The notes below the pieces were generated by a model. That model saw only the letters and a program-made list of their open reading frames with translations. It did no database searches and was not told the DNA's origin. Below, in pieces: positions 1 to 8,206 of a stretch of 64,000 nt of DNA. The position numbers and the translations under genes were made by a program. Source of the stretch: Planctomycetota bacterium (GTDB lineage: Bacteria; Planctomycetota; SZUA-567; H5-PLA8); the NCBI GenBank assembly GCA_027493525.1, contig JAOSKN010000003.1, positions 1 to 64,000 on the forward strand, in the 5' to 3' direction. Positions within the stretch are counted from its first letter, which is position 1; the number at the start of each line of letters is the position of its first letter.

Positions 1-31
1 AGTTCCTTTCGCCTAATGGACCACAACTGGG

Positions 32-496
32 TTATTTCGCCTCCCCTCCAGGGGAGGTCTTGTTCGCGATGTGCCACAAGTAAAAGGAACGGAGGCCATG
101 AGCCGTCCCTTTGGTGATTCCCGCCGTCCTCATGGCCGTCCTGAAGGCCTGCAGAAGCTGAAGACCTGAGATCCGCCGGCCGGCCACTGGGAAGCGTTCA
201 GAAGGTTCGCTCGTAAACACCCATGAGTAGTATCTGGGCAGTTGTTCCAGTACGGCCCTGACTCTGGGGTGCATGGGAACACTGCGCGCCACGCCGAACT
301 TGGGTTTCCACCCTCTTTGTTGGCGGATGTGCAAGACGTTGCCGACCATGTCGACATCCATCCACCGGAGCCATACAAGCTCAGCAGGACGGATTCCGCT
401 GAACGCCAAGACCTCGAATACCGGCTTCCACTGCTCCGAGGCATTCTTGTGGATAGCGTCGATATCCTCACTGGTGAAACCAGAATACTTCGCCAC
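32..496 (-). pseudogene. Truncated second tyrosine recombinase (integrase fragment)
   Basis: The 154-residue product is a diverged copy of the catalytic half of the intact integrase encoded just upstream. A GTG start at 496 has a strong ribosome binding site (AAAGGAGG) about six bases before it. The box I arginine (SGIRPAEL) and the HxxR box (HGLR) are present. The second histidine and the nucleophilic tyrosine are missing: the sequence jumps from an ANKTSP segment, matching INKGVSP in the full-length copy, straight to a short GGEAK tail resembling the intact protein's last residues, which suggests an internal deletion. It lies 35 bases downstream of the intact integrase and so would be co-transcribed with it. 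It cannot be a working recombinase, but could bind DNA; a truncated accessory protein is the alternative to a pseudogene. Confidence 0.7.
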
Positions 497-531
497 AAAT
501 GGCCTCCTTTCGTAGTCAGCATGGTTACTGA

Positions 532-1662
532 CTACTTTGCTTCCTCCTCGTCGCCATCGGCAAGACCATCCATGATCCGCCGACTCTCCTTGGCCGATGC
601 CCGGTAGTAGCGCATCACCATGGCCAGGGACGAGTGGCCCACCCATTCGGCGATCATGAAGGGTGACACCCCCTTGTTGATGCAGTAGGTGATGAAGAAG
701 TGGCGGAAGGTGTGCACCTTTCCTTCTGCGATCCCAGCCCTCTTCAGGGCCGTCTTCAGGGCGCTTAGGGCACGGCGGTCGAAGACCTGCTGACCGCCCT
801 TCGGGAACTTCTTGCACGGCACGCCGGTGAACACCCAGCGCGACGTCCGGGGCAGACTATCCAATACAGCGCGAACCCTCGAATGAATCGGGAACATTCG
901 CGCGTCGCCGTCCTTGGGTTTCCAGAACGGCTTGATGCGAATGTTGATCAACCCCTTTTTCAGATCCACATCGCTCCATTCGAGATTCACCAACTCGTTG
1001 ATGCGCATCCCCGTAAAGGCGAGAAACTCAAAGGCCGGCTTCCACCGTTCATGTGCATTGGCCAGGATGGTTTCAACTTCTTCAATGCTGAAGTTGGGCT
1101 GCTCGGTCGGCGTTGGTTTACGGTTCTTGAAGCCGCACAGGGGATCGGAGTGAAGCAACTTCCGCCGCATGGCGAAGTTCACGAGTTGCCGGATGACCGT
1201 GCACTCGATGTGTATCGTCTTCGACGATGCGCCTTTGCCTTTACGATGGGCACGGTAGGAGTCCATCAAGAGAAGATCGACGCGGTCTAGCCGGAAGGCT
1301 TTCTGGCCATCTGCAAATGAGATGAATCGGTACAAGATACCCTCATACCGCTTGATCGTGTTCGCGGCACGGTTGTCTGCCGCAAGCACCTTTAAGTAGG
1401 CCGCGACGGCCTCCACGATAAGGAGAGCCTTCTTGACGACCTGAAAGGTCCCCTGCGCAAGCTTCGCGGCGATCTGAATCGCCCGCTTCCTGGCCACATC
1501 CTTATTGGATGTCTTCAGGGACTGCCGGATTTGACGGCGGTCCATCTGAATCTGTGCGTACCACTTCCGACCCCTCTTGAAGATGTTGAGGTTGTCGTCG
1601 ATACGCTCCCTGTTCTGATCCGGCGACGAGCCGGATGTTCCGCTATTACCAATCGGGACCAT
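532..1662 (-). CDS. Tyrosine recombinase / phage-type integrase
   Basis: A site-specific recombinase of 376 residues that would integrate and excise the surrounding island. The SAM-like core-binding domain lies at roughly 80-175 and the catalytic domain at 190-365. The visible catalytic set is R220 (TGMRINEL), H317 and R320 (HTFRH), H343 (GHSSL) and a tyrosine at 352-353 (RYYR). The length is normal for phage and island integrases. The start at 1662 overlaps the end of the excisionase-like gene by 17 bases, implying translational coupling; a later start is possible because the first 25 residues look disordered. A diverged truncated copy follows downstream. Confidence 0.92.
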   Translation of the reverse strand: MVPIGNSGTSGSSPDQNRERIDDNLNIFKRGRKWYAQIQMDRRQIRQSLKTSNKDVARKRAIQIAAKLAQGTFQVVKKALLIVEAVAAYLKVLAADNRAANTIKRYEGILYRFISFADGQKAFRLDRVDLLLMDSYRAHRKGKGASSKTIHIECTVIRQLVNFAMRRKLLHSDPLCGFKNRKPTPTEQPNFSIEEVETILANAHERWKPAFEFLAFTGMRINELVNLEWSDVDLKKGLINIRIKPFWKPKDGDARMFPIHSRVRAVLDSLPRTSRWVFTGVPCKKFPKGGQQVFDRRALSALKTALKRAGIAEGKVHTFRHFFITYCINKGVSPFMIAEWVGHSSLAMVMRYYRASAKESRRIMDGLADGDEEEAK

Positions 1663-1870
1663 TGAACAACATCTCCAAGAACTTGTCGCGAAAGATGAGG
1701 AGGTGCTTTCCTCGCTTTCGCGCGCAGCAAGAAAGGTGGCCCTTGGAGGACCACACTAGGATGGTTTTTCTTGGTACCCGCGCGAGGCTGGCAGCCTCGT
1801 CTACGGTGAGGATCGGGGGGAGATCGGAACTGGCAGCCTGGATGTCCCCTTGTGTAAGTCTCTTCGCCAT
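1646..1870 (-). CDS. Excisionase-like helix-turn-helix protein
   Basis: A 74-residue protein with a MerR/excisionase-type winged helix (HTH_17 style). The pattern LTVDEAASLARVPRKTI, followed by a short basic wing (CARKRGKHLLIF), is typical of proteins that bind att sites and steer an adjacent integrase toward excision. A good Shine-Dalgarno (GGAGGC) lies eight bases before the ATG at 1870. Its end overlaps the integrase start. The role as recombination directionality factor is inferred from size, fold and position; it could also only regulate the integrase. Confidence 0.75.
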   Translation of the reverse strand: MAKRLTQGDIQAASSDLPPILTVDEAASLARVPRKTILVWSSKGHLSCCARKRGKHLLIFRDKFLEMLFNGPDW

Positions 1871-1973
1871 ATTCGGCCTGCCTCCACATGCCTATGCTTG
1901 GGGGTCAGGCTAGCTCGCCATTCCACATGTCATTTACATTCGGTTTACATATTGACGTTGCCGTAACAGGGGC

Positions 1974-2942
1974 CTACGGCGGTGGCATTGGAGTCGAAAG
2001 ATCCGTCCAATGAACCGGCCCATGAGGATTGAGGAATCTGCCTAAAATGGGATCTCGCCGGAGACCAGTCAGAATTCGTGGAGCGCTTTCGATTTTGGAC
2101 TGTGTCCTCAACGTTTGCGTACTCAACGATACTTTCGCAAAATTGCTTGCCCTTCTAATCGCTTTGAGAACATCATATTCTGCCTGGGATACACTCACGC
2201 CACATACAACCGGCCCTACCGGTAGATTGGGCAGCCAAAACGCCGGGGAGGTTTGAAGTAGCGCATCAATGACTGGTTCGGCCAAGGAACCAAGAGGATT
2301 TTTCTTGTTGCGTCCAATGATCCGCTTGGTGATTTCGGTGGCTGCGTTTTGACAGAGCGCCTTGCTCCTTGCTTTCGATATCCCCTCCAGTGCAAGAATT
2401 TCTTGCAGCGAGGAACTGATCCCAGCGGGATGGGGAGCTATATTGGATCCAGCCTTGGCTTCATATTGGGCGCAAAGGTGACCGGCAAGGAACCAATGCC
2501 CCTCTTTGGAAAAGCCGCTCGATTGCTTGAACTTTAATTGCAGCTGAAGACCAAGGTCCACCACGGTCTCCCGAACCCGTTTACTAGAGAAAGGGTCAGA
2601 AGCGTTCTGAGCATGTTGAATCGTGATGGCCATCCGGTGGCAAACCACTTCACTTAGCTGATCCACGAGAAACTTCGATGCTCCCATGGCAACGGCCGCT
2701 GAGCGATTCAATGATTCCTGAACATCCTGGGCGATCTCGTTAAACGAACGCCACGTGTCCGTCGCGTGGGCTTTGCGAGGAGGCGTATGCAAAAGGCCGA
2801 TCGCATATCCCAGCCCGAACAAACTAGCACAGAGGTCGCCGTAGAAGTGCAGGCGGCGACGCTTGGGTAACGTAGGCAGCTTTTTGCGCGGCCTAGCCCT
2901 CTTGCGTGGCTTGGCCTTCTTAGTCGCATGTTTCTTGGTCAT
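1974..2942 (-). CDS. Hypothetical protein with very basic N-terminus
   Basis: Not recognised. The 322-residue product starts with about 30 residues rich in Lys, Arg and Pro, reminiscent of a nucleic-acid-binding tail. A soluble-looking body follows, with no obvious membrane segment or catalytic motif, and a Pro-rich end. The ATG at 2942 is chosen because GGAG lies six bases upstream; an in-frame upstream start at 2999 would add 19 residues without a ribosome site. It sits between the recombination genes and other small island genes on the same strand, and composition is less GC-rich than the right half of the window. Cargo of the mobile element is the most that can be said. Confidence 0.6.
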   Translation of the reverse strand: MTKKHATKKAKPRKRARPRKKLPTLPKRRRLHFYGDLCASLFGLGYAIGLLHTPPRKAHATDTWRSFNEIAQDVQESLNRSAAVAMGASKFLVDQLSEVVCHRMAITIQHAQNASDPFSSKRVRETVVDLGLQLQLKFKQSSGFSKEGHWFLAGHLCAQYEAKAGSNIAPHPAGISSSLQEILALEGISKARSKALCQNAATEITKRIIGRNKKNPLGSLAEPVIDALLQTSPAFWLPNLPVGPVVCGVSVSQAEYDVLKAIRRASNFAKVSLSTQTLRTQSKIESAPRILTGLRRDPILGRFLNPHGPVHWTDLSTPMPPP

Positions 2943-2968
2943 ACTTGCTCCGTTGGTTTGAAGAAGTG

Positions 2969-3025
2969 GGCGGGCGCCGTTTCGAGAGCATCTGCGCAAG
3001 GCACAGAACCTGAAAGGCGCCCGCC
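2969..3025. repeat. 10-bp inverted repeat between two island genes
   Basis: The arms GGCGGGCGCC (2969-2978) and GGCGCCCGCC (3016-3025) are perfect complements separated by 37 bases, just upstream of the 1974-2942 gene. It may fold in the transcript as a terminator-like or processing structure; no T-run follows on either strand. Confidence 0.5.
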
Positions 3026-3100
3026 GTAGTCGTAGTTCACTCCGCCATCAATCCCCAAAGAGGGCACTGCCGGTCAGGACCGCGCCTTCCAGGTATCAAC

Positions 3101-3385
3101 TTAGAGCGCTGCGTCGCAGTGCTCGGTTCCGTTGCCGTTGTTCCCAGGTGTCGGGAGCCGGTTGGCCTTACGCAGCCAACACCGCGCGGCCTTCAGGCTA
3201 CGATTCGCTGAGTGGATTCGGTGACTTTGGCGTCGCCACTCGGGGCCCTGCTGTTCAAGCAGGAAGCCCATCAGTTGCTCCTGCGCTGCTGCAATGGCCT
3301 GCAGCGCCTCGAGAACGACCTCGGTACGATGCTCGTAGAGCTGCGGCCGCACGAGCCGCAGCTTGCGAGACTTCTTCATGGGCAC
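3101..3385 (-). CDS. Small hypothetical protein
   Basis: Not recognised. The 94-residue product has a basic N-terminus, a long amphipathic helical centre (about residues 18-50, rich in Ala, Gln, Glu and Leu) that could form a coiled coil, and a polar tail. No transmembrane segment or known motif is visible. An alternative start two codons later is equally plausible. The same-strand context of small island genes supports it; codon evidence is modest. Confidence 0.45.
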   Translation of the reverse strand: MPMKKSRKLRLVRPQLYEHRTEVVLEALQAIAAAQEQLMGFLLEQQGPEWRRQSHRIHSANRSLKAARCWLRKANRLPTPGNNGNGTEHCDAAL

Positions 3386-3551
3386 GACCTGCCCTTCAGG
3401 TTGTTGCGGTATTGCGGTCCCGAGGCATGCGCCTCGAAACCCTAGGAAGGAACTTCGCTGACGCCTTTGGCGTCGGCAGCCAGCCGGTAGATAACCAGCG
3501 ACCGCGCGCAGGCCTATTCGCTTCTTAGGCCCAACTCAGATGAGGCCCAAT

Positions 3552-3728
3552 TCACTTCCTGGGCCGCATCTCGCTGAGAGCCCAGATAACCATGGCTCCC
3601 AATAGCAGAATAACCACTGCGTGGCCCGGGGACAATTCTGAAATCCTGGAGCAGCCGCGCAACAGAACCGGCAAGCCGATGGCCGCCAGCACGATCAACA
3701 CCGCCCGTCCGTCGTCCTCTTCCTTCAT
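3552..3728 (-). CDS. Small membrane protein, two predicted helices
   Basis: A 58-residue product starting at the ATG at 3728, which has an ideal AGGAGG ribosome site seven bases upstream. It consists of two hydrophobic stretches (about residues 9-24 and 34-50) separated by a short polar loop containing a Cys, and a basic C-terminus (MRPRK), so a hairpin in the inner membrane is likely. No family recognised. In phage-derived DNA such proteins are often holin-like or accessory, but nothing here proves that. Confidence 0.5.
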   Translation of the reverse strand: MKEEDDGRAVLIVLAAIGLPVLLRGCSRISELSPGHAVVILLLGAMVIWALSEMRPRK

Positions 3729-3755
3729 CTGTCCTCCTGCCTGATAGAAAACGCA

Positions 3756-3779
3756 CGCCCGAAACAAGGGTTTCGGGCG
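3756..3779 (-). terminator. Perfect 10-bp stem-loop, probable terminator
   Basis: The arms CGCCCGAAAC and GTTTCGGGCG enclose a four-base loop. On the minus strand the stem is followed by TGCGTTTTC, so it can end transcription of the upstream XRE regulator (stop at 3905) before the small membrane protein gene. Confidence 0.6.
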
Positions 3780-3904
3780 CAAGAGGTACAACCAGAAATC
3801 AGTTGGGGAACTCGATCAGCGTCGAGGGAATTGGGCTGGGAGCCAACAGGACGTTGGCCTACGCCTTATGGTAACGCAAAGCGGGTTAGATTTAAGGAGG
3901 GCTA

Positions 3905-4288
3905 TCAGCGGTTCTGGCGAGCCAGGGCATTCTCGGCGAGCCCCATCACCACGCTGAACGCCTCCAGAGCAATGGCGTCGTCATGGCGCACGAGCTTCTT
4001 GGCGTGATCCAGCACCTGCTCCCGGGCGACTCCGAGAGACGCTTTACTGGCGGCTTTCATGGAGATGAGTTCGGCGGGATCAAGCCCCAGTGCGTCGCAG
4101 AGCCGGCCAACCATATCAAGGCCGACTGCCGACTCTGCCCGTTCAATTTTGCCGATGTAACTGATCGTAACGCCGGCCTTGATCGCAAGCGTTTGTTGGC
4201 TCATCCCCCTCTTGCGCCGCTCCTCGCGGAGTCTGACGGCGAAGGTCATAACAATGTCATGCGTCTTCACGCGGCGCTTACGAGCCAT
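3905..4288 (-). CDS. XRE-family transcriptional regulator
   Basis: A 127-residue DNA-binding regulator. The helix-turn-helix of Cro/CI type spans about residues 14-70, with the recognisable run LREERRKRGMSQQTLA, then GVTISYIGKIE. The C-terminal 50 residues are helical and probably dimerise. A GGGAG ribosome site lies about eight bases before the ATG at 4288. It is transcribed divergently from the GYF_2 operon that begins at 4414, and the shared intergenic region holds a promoter with an embedded palindrome, so it probably represses itself, its neighbour, or both. Confidence 0.85.
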   Translation of the reverse strand: MARKRRVKTHDIVMTFAVRLREERRKRGMSQQTLAIKAGVTISYIGKIERAESAVGLDMVGRLCDALGLDPAELISMKAASKASLGVAREQVLDHAKKLVRHDDAIALEAFSVVMGLAENALARQNR

Positions 4289-4348
4289 AGATGATCTCCC
4301 CTGGTGTGTTCGTCAGGGAGACCCTCGATTGCCAACCTGTAGTATAAG

Positions 4349-4377
4349 TTGACAGGCATACCCTAGAATGGTATAGG
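4349..4377 (+). promoter_or_regulatory. Sigma-70-type promoter with embedded palindrome
   Basis: TTGACA (4349-4354) and TATAGG (4372-4377) are separated by 17 bases and point at the GYF_2 gene. The spacer contains ATACC-N7-GGTAT (4358-4374), a 17-base palindrome placed where a repressor would block polymerase. The divergent XRE protein is the obvious candidate ligand. Confidence 0.65.
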
Positions 4378-4413
4378 CCCCTGACGCACGTGGTGCTTAT
4401 GGAGAGTCAGCCT

Positions 4414-5640
4414 ATGGGCGGGCTATGGTACGTATCAAAGAACGGCAATCAGGAGGGGCCTGTCGAGCAGGATACCCTCAAAGCGCAGCTTGCCTCGGGC
4501 GAGGTGGGTCTGGAGACGCTGGTCTGGGCCCCTGGGCGCGCAGAATGGACGGCCGCGCGTTCCGTGCCGGAGCTGATACCGGCGCCGCCGCCCTTGCCTA
4601 GCACTATGGCTCCACCTCCATTGCCCCGGCGAGCTACCAAGCGGTTTGAGTTTGAAGACGGTAAGGACAGACCTTCTCCACCGCCGCTACCCAACCGATC
4701 AGCGCCACCGCCTCTTCCGGCAGGGCGACCAGTCCAGGCACCAACGCCTACAGATGCCATCGCAAGTGCCCAAAGCGCTCCTTCGCCTACTCTGGTCCTG
4801 GCGTTCCTGCTGGGCTCCATGATCTCACTGGCGACAATGTATGCCCTGGCTCGTACCGGCGCGGTCGGACTCGCCGGGTTCATGGGGTTAGTGGCTGTGG
4901 GCCTCTCCATCGCCGGCACGGTCTTTTCGTGCATCTTCATCTATCGCGCCTGGGGCCTCCTGCCTCCTTCGCTTCGCACGACCAGTCCGGGCATGGCCGT
5001 CGGTCTCTTGTTCGTTCCATTTTTCAATCTCTATTGGACGTTCGTCGCCATCCGCGGCCTGTCGGTACAAACGAACACGGCCCTGATGAGTCGCAAGGTA
5101 CCGCCGGTGCCCCTTCACCACGCGCTTCTCACATGCATTACGTTTGCGGGGAGCATGCTCTTATTTCTCGTGCCGGTCCTCGGCGTTTTTATGATGGCTG
5201 CTTCATCGCTTTGCTTTGGTCTCTGGGTGATCGCCCAGGCGCGTGGGTCTGCCGCACTGGTTGGACAATCGGACTCCATGCCTTCAGGAAGTTCATGGGC
5301 GGGAGGGCTTATCGGTGCGGCCTTGGCCTTAGCGGTGGCCGGCATGGGGGCTGATATGGCCCCACAGTCACAACCGAACCCTGATGTCCGCCAGTCCACA
5401 CCTCCAACTGGCCCGGCGCCGTTCTTTCGACAATCGAACACGTCGCCTATCCAATCCAACTCGCCGCCGTTGCCTGCCGGGCCATGCCTGATGTGTGGCG
5501 GGAGCGGGTCCAAAAGTTCACCATGCTTCACCTGCGATGGATCCGGTAAGTTTAGGGGATCCCAGTGCCGTAGTTGCCAAGGCAAAGGGTTCCCGCGCTG
5601 CGGTGCCTGCAATGGTACAGGCAAACAACGTAGTCCCTAA
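4414..5640 (+). CDS. GYF_2 - DUF4328-like membrane protein - DnaJ-type zinc finger
   Basis: A 408-residue membrane protein. Residues 1-50 form a GYF_2 domain (GLWYVSKNG then GPV, with W in the second half), a Pro-binding fold common in Planctomycetota-type surface or division proteins. A Pro-rich linker with repeated PPPLP motifs (about 58-110), itself a possible GYF ligand, is followed by four or more hydrophobic helices resembling DUF4328 (AWGLL then SPGMAVGLLFVPFFNLYW). The last 50 residues carry four CxxCxGxG-like zinc-binding repeats as in DnaJ. The start at 4414 is preferred because GGAGAG precedes it by seven bases and the GYF fold begins immediately; GTG 4390 and ATG 4399 are in frame. 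The stop overlaps the next gene's start by one base. Confidence 0.75.
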   Translation: MGGLWYVSKNGNQEGPVEQDTLKAQLASGEVGLETLVWAPGRAEWTAARSVPELIPAPPPLPSTMAPPPLPRRATKRFEFEDGKDRPSPPPLPNRSAPPPLPAGRPVQAPTPTDAIASAQSAPSPTLVLAFLLGSMISLATMYALARTGAVGLAGFMGLVAVGLSIAGTVFSCIFIYRAWGLLPPSLRTTSPGMAVGLLFVPFFNLYWTFVAIRGLSVQTNTALMSRKVPPVPLHHALLTCITFAGSMLLFLVPVLGVFMMAASSLCFGLWVIAQARGSAALVGQSDSMPSGSSWAGGLIGAALALAVAGMGADMAPQSQPNPDVRQSTPPTGPAPFFRQSNTSPIQSNSPPLPAGPCLMCGGSGSKSSPCFTCDGSGKFRGSQCRSCQGKGFPRCGACNGTGKQRSP

Positions 5641-6659
5641 TGAATGAGGATGACCGGTACATGCCTGCCTCCTGGTTTTACGCGAAGGGTGATTCTTCGG
5701 ATCGAAAGGGTCCGATCAACATCGAAGACCTGAAGAAGCTCGGGGCGTCAGGCTACTTGGCGCCTGGAGACCTCGTCTGGCGGGAAGGCATGGAATCCTG
5801 GACGCCGTTCGAGCAGGTTCCAGAACTGGCGGGATCATCAGTTCCACCACCGCCCATACCTTCAACCAAGCCGACGACCTCGTCTCCAACTTCTGCATCC
5901 AGTCCACAGCCTGGACCCATACCTGCCACGAGGGGCCAAGCTCCGAAACCCGGTCCAATGCAGAAGGGCGGACTTCCCAAGACGGTGCTCTTCGTTGTCC
6001 TTGGCGTCGGCGTTCTCATTGTCCTGATTGCATTGGTCTTCGCGACCGGCAAGAAGCGGATCGACCCGCAGGTAGCCCAGGAAATGCGCCAGCGCTCGCG
6101 CGCCCAGGCCATCGCCATGTGCTGGACATACGGGGAGGCGCAGAACCTATATCGCCGGGCGGACTGGGATGAGGACGGCGTCTTAGAGTACGCGCAGGCA
6201 GCCACTGGGCAGTACAGCCTCTTCGAGAAGGCTCCCGGCGCCGGCGACCTGCAGCTGCTTTCGTTCCAGCACTCCAAGGCCTTTGTTGGACCCAACGGGG
6301 AGCCGCCAGCCGAGCCCTTGGAGGGCTACCAGTTCGCGATCCTGACGGGCCAGGGGACTGGGGCGCCCGGAGGGGCACGGTCGTTTGTCGTGGGCGGCAA
6401 TATGACCCAGGGATACGGCATCGTCGCCTGGCCGGCCGAGTACAGCGAGATCACCAACCTGACCTTCATCATGACCCACCAGGGAATCGTATACGAAGCC
6501 GACCTGGGCCCTGATACGTCGTCCCAGGCGCGCGAGCTGGTCCAACAGGGATTCAGCCTGACCCACGGCGGAGCCAACTGGAGTCCGATCCCAGAGGCAG
6601 CGCCGGCGAGTCAGAGGGGTACGGGGGAGGTTTCGCCTCTGTGGGGTAGGGGTAGGTAG
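5640..6659 (+). CDS. GYF_2 domain - transmembrane - DUF2950-like protein
   Basis: A 339-residue protein in the same operon as the preceding GYF_2 gene. It has an N-terminal GYF_2 domain (SWFYAKGD, then KGPI and W), a Pro-rich linker (about 60-115), one transmembrane helix (about 120-140, TVLFVVLGVGVLIVLIALVF) and an extracytoplasmic part matching DUF2950: a DEDGVLEYAQ motif, then YQFAILTGQGTGAPGG, then GYGIVAWPAEY and TFIMTHQGIVYEADLGPDT. DUF2950 proteins are secreted and of unknown function. This would be a bitopic protein with the GYF fold in the cytoplasm. The GYF_2-DUF2950 fusion is unusual; a DUF2950 relict also lies at 49.3 kb. Confidence 0.8.
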   Translation: MNEDDRYMPASWFYAKGDSSDRKGPINIEDLKKLGASGYLAPGDLVWREGMESWTPFEQVPELAGSSVPPPPIPSTKPTTSSPTSASSPQPGPIPATRGQAPKPGPMQKGGLPKTVLFVVLGVGVLIVLIALVFATGKKRIDPQVAQEMRQRSRAQAIAMCWTYGEAQNLYRRADWDEDGVLEYAQAATGQYSLFEKAPGAGDLQLLSFQHSKAFVGPNGEPPAEPLEGYQFAILTGQGTGAPGGARSFVVGGNMTQGYGIVAWPAEYSEITNLTFIMTHQGIVYEADLGPDTSSQARELVQQGFSLTHGGANWSPIPEAAPASQRGTGEVSPLWGRGR

Positions 6660-6694
6660 GCGGAGGCCTATAGCTCGTATGGGCTATTGGGAAT

Positions 6695-6724
6695 CTTGGC
6701 CGGTGACTTGGCCGGTGACCGGCC
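6695..6724. repeat. 12-bp tandem duplication ending in a palindrome
   Basis: CTTGGCCGGTGA occurs twice head to tail (6695-6706 and 6707-6718). The second copy extends into the palindrome GGCCGGTGACCGGCC (6710-6724). It lies 35 bases after the GYF_2 operon and could stall transcription, though no T-run follows. Confidence 0.5.
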
Positions 6725-6812
6725 ATGTTAAGAGATTACCAGAAGATTTGCATCGGCGATGGTCCCATCAGCACCCTGCACATGATATTGTAACGCTATA
6801 CCCAGTAGTTAT

Positions 6813-7811
6813 TTAGGCGTTCTTCCTAGATGGGTTCGGTTCCGCGACAGTTGAGTCCTCAAAGGCCCTTAAGGTGAGTTTCTCCAGTAATTGATCCATG
6901 TGCGGCCATTGGAACCTGATCAGATTAGTACTTCCTTCCTGTAGAAGAACGTCTTCGCCTTGCAGAACGCCTTTTATCTTCAGAAAGCCGAGTAATCCCA
7001 TCTTTCCCTTTTTTTCGCCGACAACGGCTTCCCATTCACACTTACTTTGCCACTCCTTAAATACTGATCTCTGCAAAAATCCATGTCTCGAAAATCAACA
7101 TGGTCAAGACTGTTACGTGAGTTTAGTTCTTGTCCAAGCACCGTACTCAATGCTGCTCCGCCAGCTGGATTGGGCCAGTTTATTCCAATCAGTCGGGATC
7201 TCCCAATTCCGATACTTACGAACTGGGGCGGTCCTCCAACAGTTGGCACGGCACCAGAACTTACGACTTGGTTGAACGTTTTCGCTAGGTCGGCGCTACT
7301 ACCCGTAGCATTTGCGCGACTTTTGAAATCTCTTGCCCCAGAGCCAAAGGCATGAAATCGCTGATCTTGAAACAAATACGTCGTGGGCGGTGGTGGATTG
7401 GAAGCTATAGGTAGTGAGATCTCATGAAGCTCAAATAAAGAAAGTCGCCTGCAGTAACCGAAGCAGAAAATTGAACCGGTTCCACCCCAAGAAACTGGAA
7501 ATGCGCGCATATTAGATTCCAAATGCTTTGAAATAATCGATGCGCATGTTGCTAGCGCACATGGACTAGAAGTTGAAGGATCGCTTTAAAAGTACATGCG
7601 AAGTGGCAAATAGGACAGCGGTCTGCTGAATGGCACACAACGTTCCTAGCGCGTCACCACAATAGGCCAAGTAGTAATGGGTGGGATACAGACGGATTAT
7701 CTTTGTCGCCCGGTCCCAATGGTGTCCAGGAGAGGAGAGTCGGCTGTCAGTGCCTAACATCAACGATGTGGGATGGTCCTGCTTGTTCGTCCAAGCCGCG
7801 ATCAGAGTCAT
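6813..7811 (-). pseudogene. Ntn-hydrolase / proteasome-like protein, split by two frameshifts
   Basis: Three reading-frame pieces join into one protein of about 330 residues. The N-terminus (from ATG 7811, preceded by GAGGAGG) reads TLIAAW, then LMLGTDSRLSS, then HYYLAYCGDALG and AIQQTA. This is the pattern of Ntn-hydrolases of the proteasome/HslV type, where the Thr after the initiator Met would be the nucleophile. The frame shifts by one base in 7569-7587, and again at the run of five A at 7075-7079. After both shifts the sequence remains protein-like to the stop at 6813. Whether the breaks are real or assembly errors is open. The gene is isolated and AT-richer than its neighbours. Function unknown; autoproteolysis or peptidase activity is the family expectation. 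Confidence 0.55.
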
Positions 7812-8206
7812 TTCCAGCCTCCTCTCGATTATACATTAAAGTGCACGCCTTGGTTCCCTTCCCAAAAACAGAAAACATTGCCACTAACCTCATGAAATGC
7901 TGAGTACAATTCTGAAGGGCCAGTAGAAGGCACCTGTTCCCCCTCAAGCGGTCAAGCAGGCCCAAGAGTTCCGAAGCGTGCTTCGGAACCGAACCTATTG
8001 GGGCACAAAGGCTTTTCCAATCCTTGAAACAGGCCCTACGGACCGGCCTTGCACCATGTGCCATCCCCCCTTATAAGAGGGCCTCATTCTGGGCGGGATA
8101 ACCAAGGCATTCACACTGGAGGGCGGCCTACCGCCGCCCTCGTGGTCGAGGTCGCCCCCGCCTCGGGCCTCGACCGGCCTCTATCGGATCCTATTAGGAA
8201 TCTAGC
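7812..8206. other. Intergenic region upstream of the anti-phage operon
   Basis: There is no convincing gene in these 395 bases between the divergent Ntn-hydrolase and DUF499 genes. The only clear structure is the hairpin at 8119-8141. The promoter of the anti-phage operon should lie here, but no confident -35/-10 pair was found. Confidence 0.5.
8119..8141 (+). promoter_or_regulatory. Perfect 9-bp stem-loop in the leader of the DUF499 operon
   Basis: The arms GAGGGCGGC and GCCGCCCTC enclose CTACC. It lies 65 bases before the DUF499 start with no T-run, so it may be a 5' leader structure or an attenuator-like element rather than a plain terminator. Confidence 0.45.
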
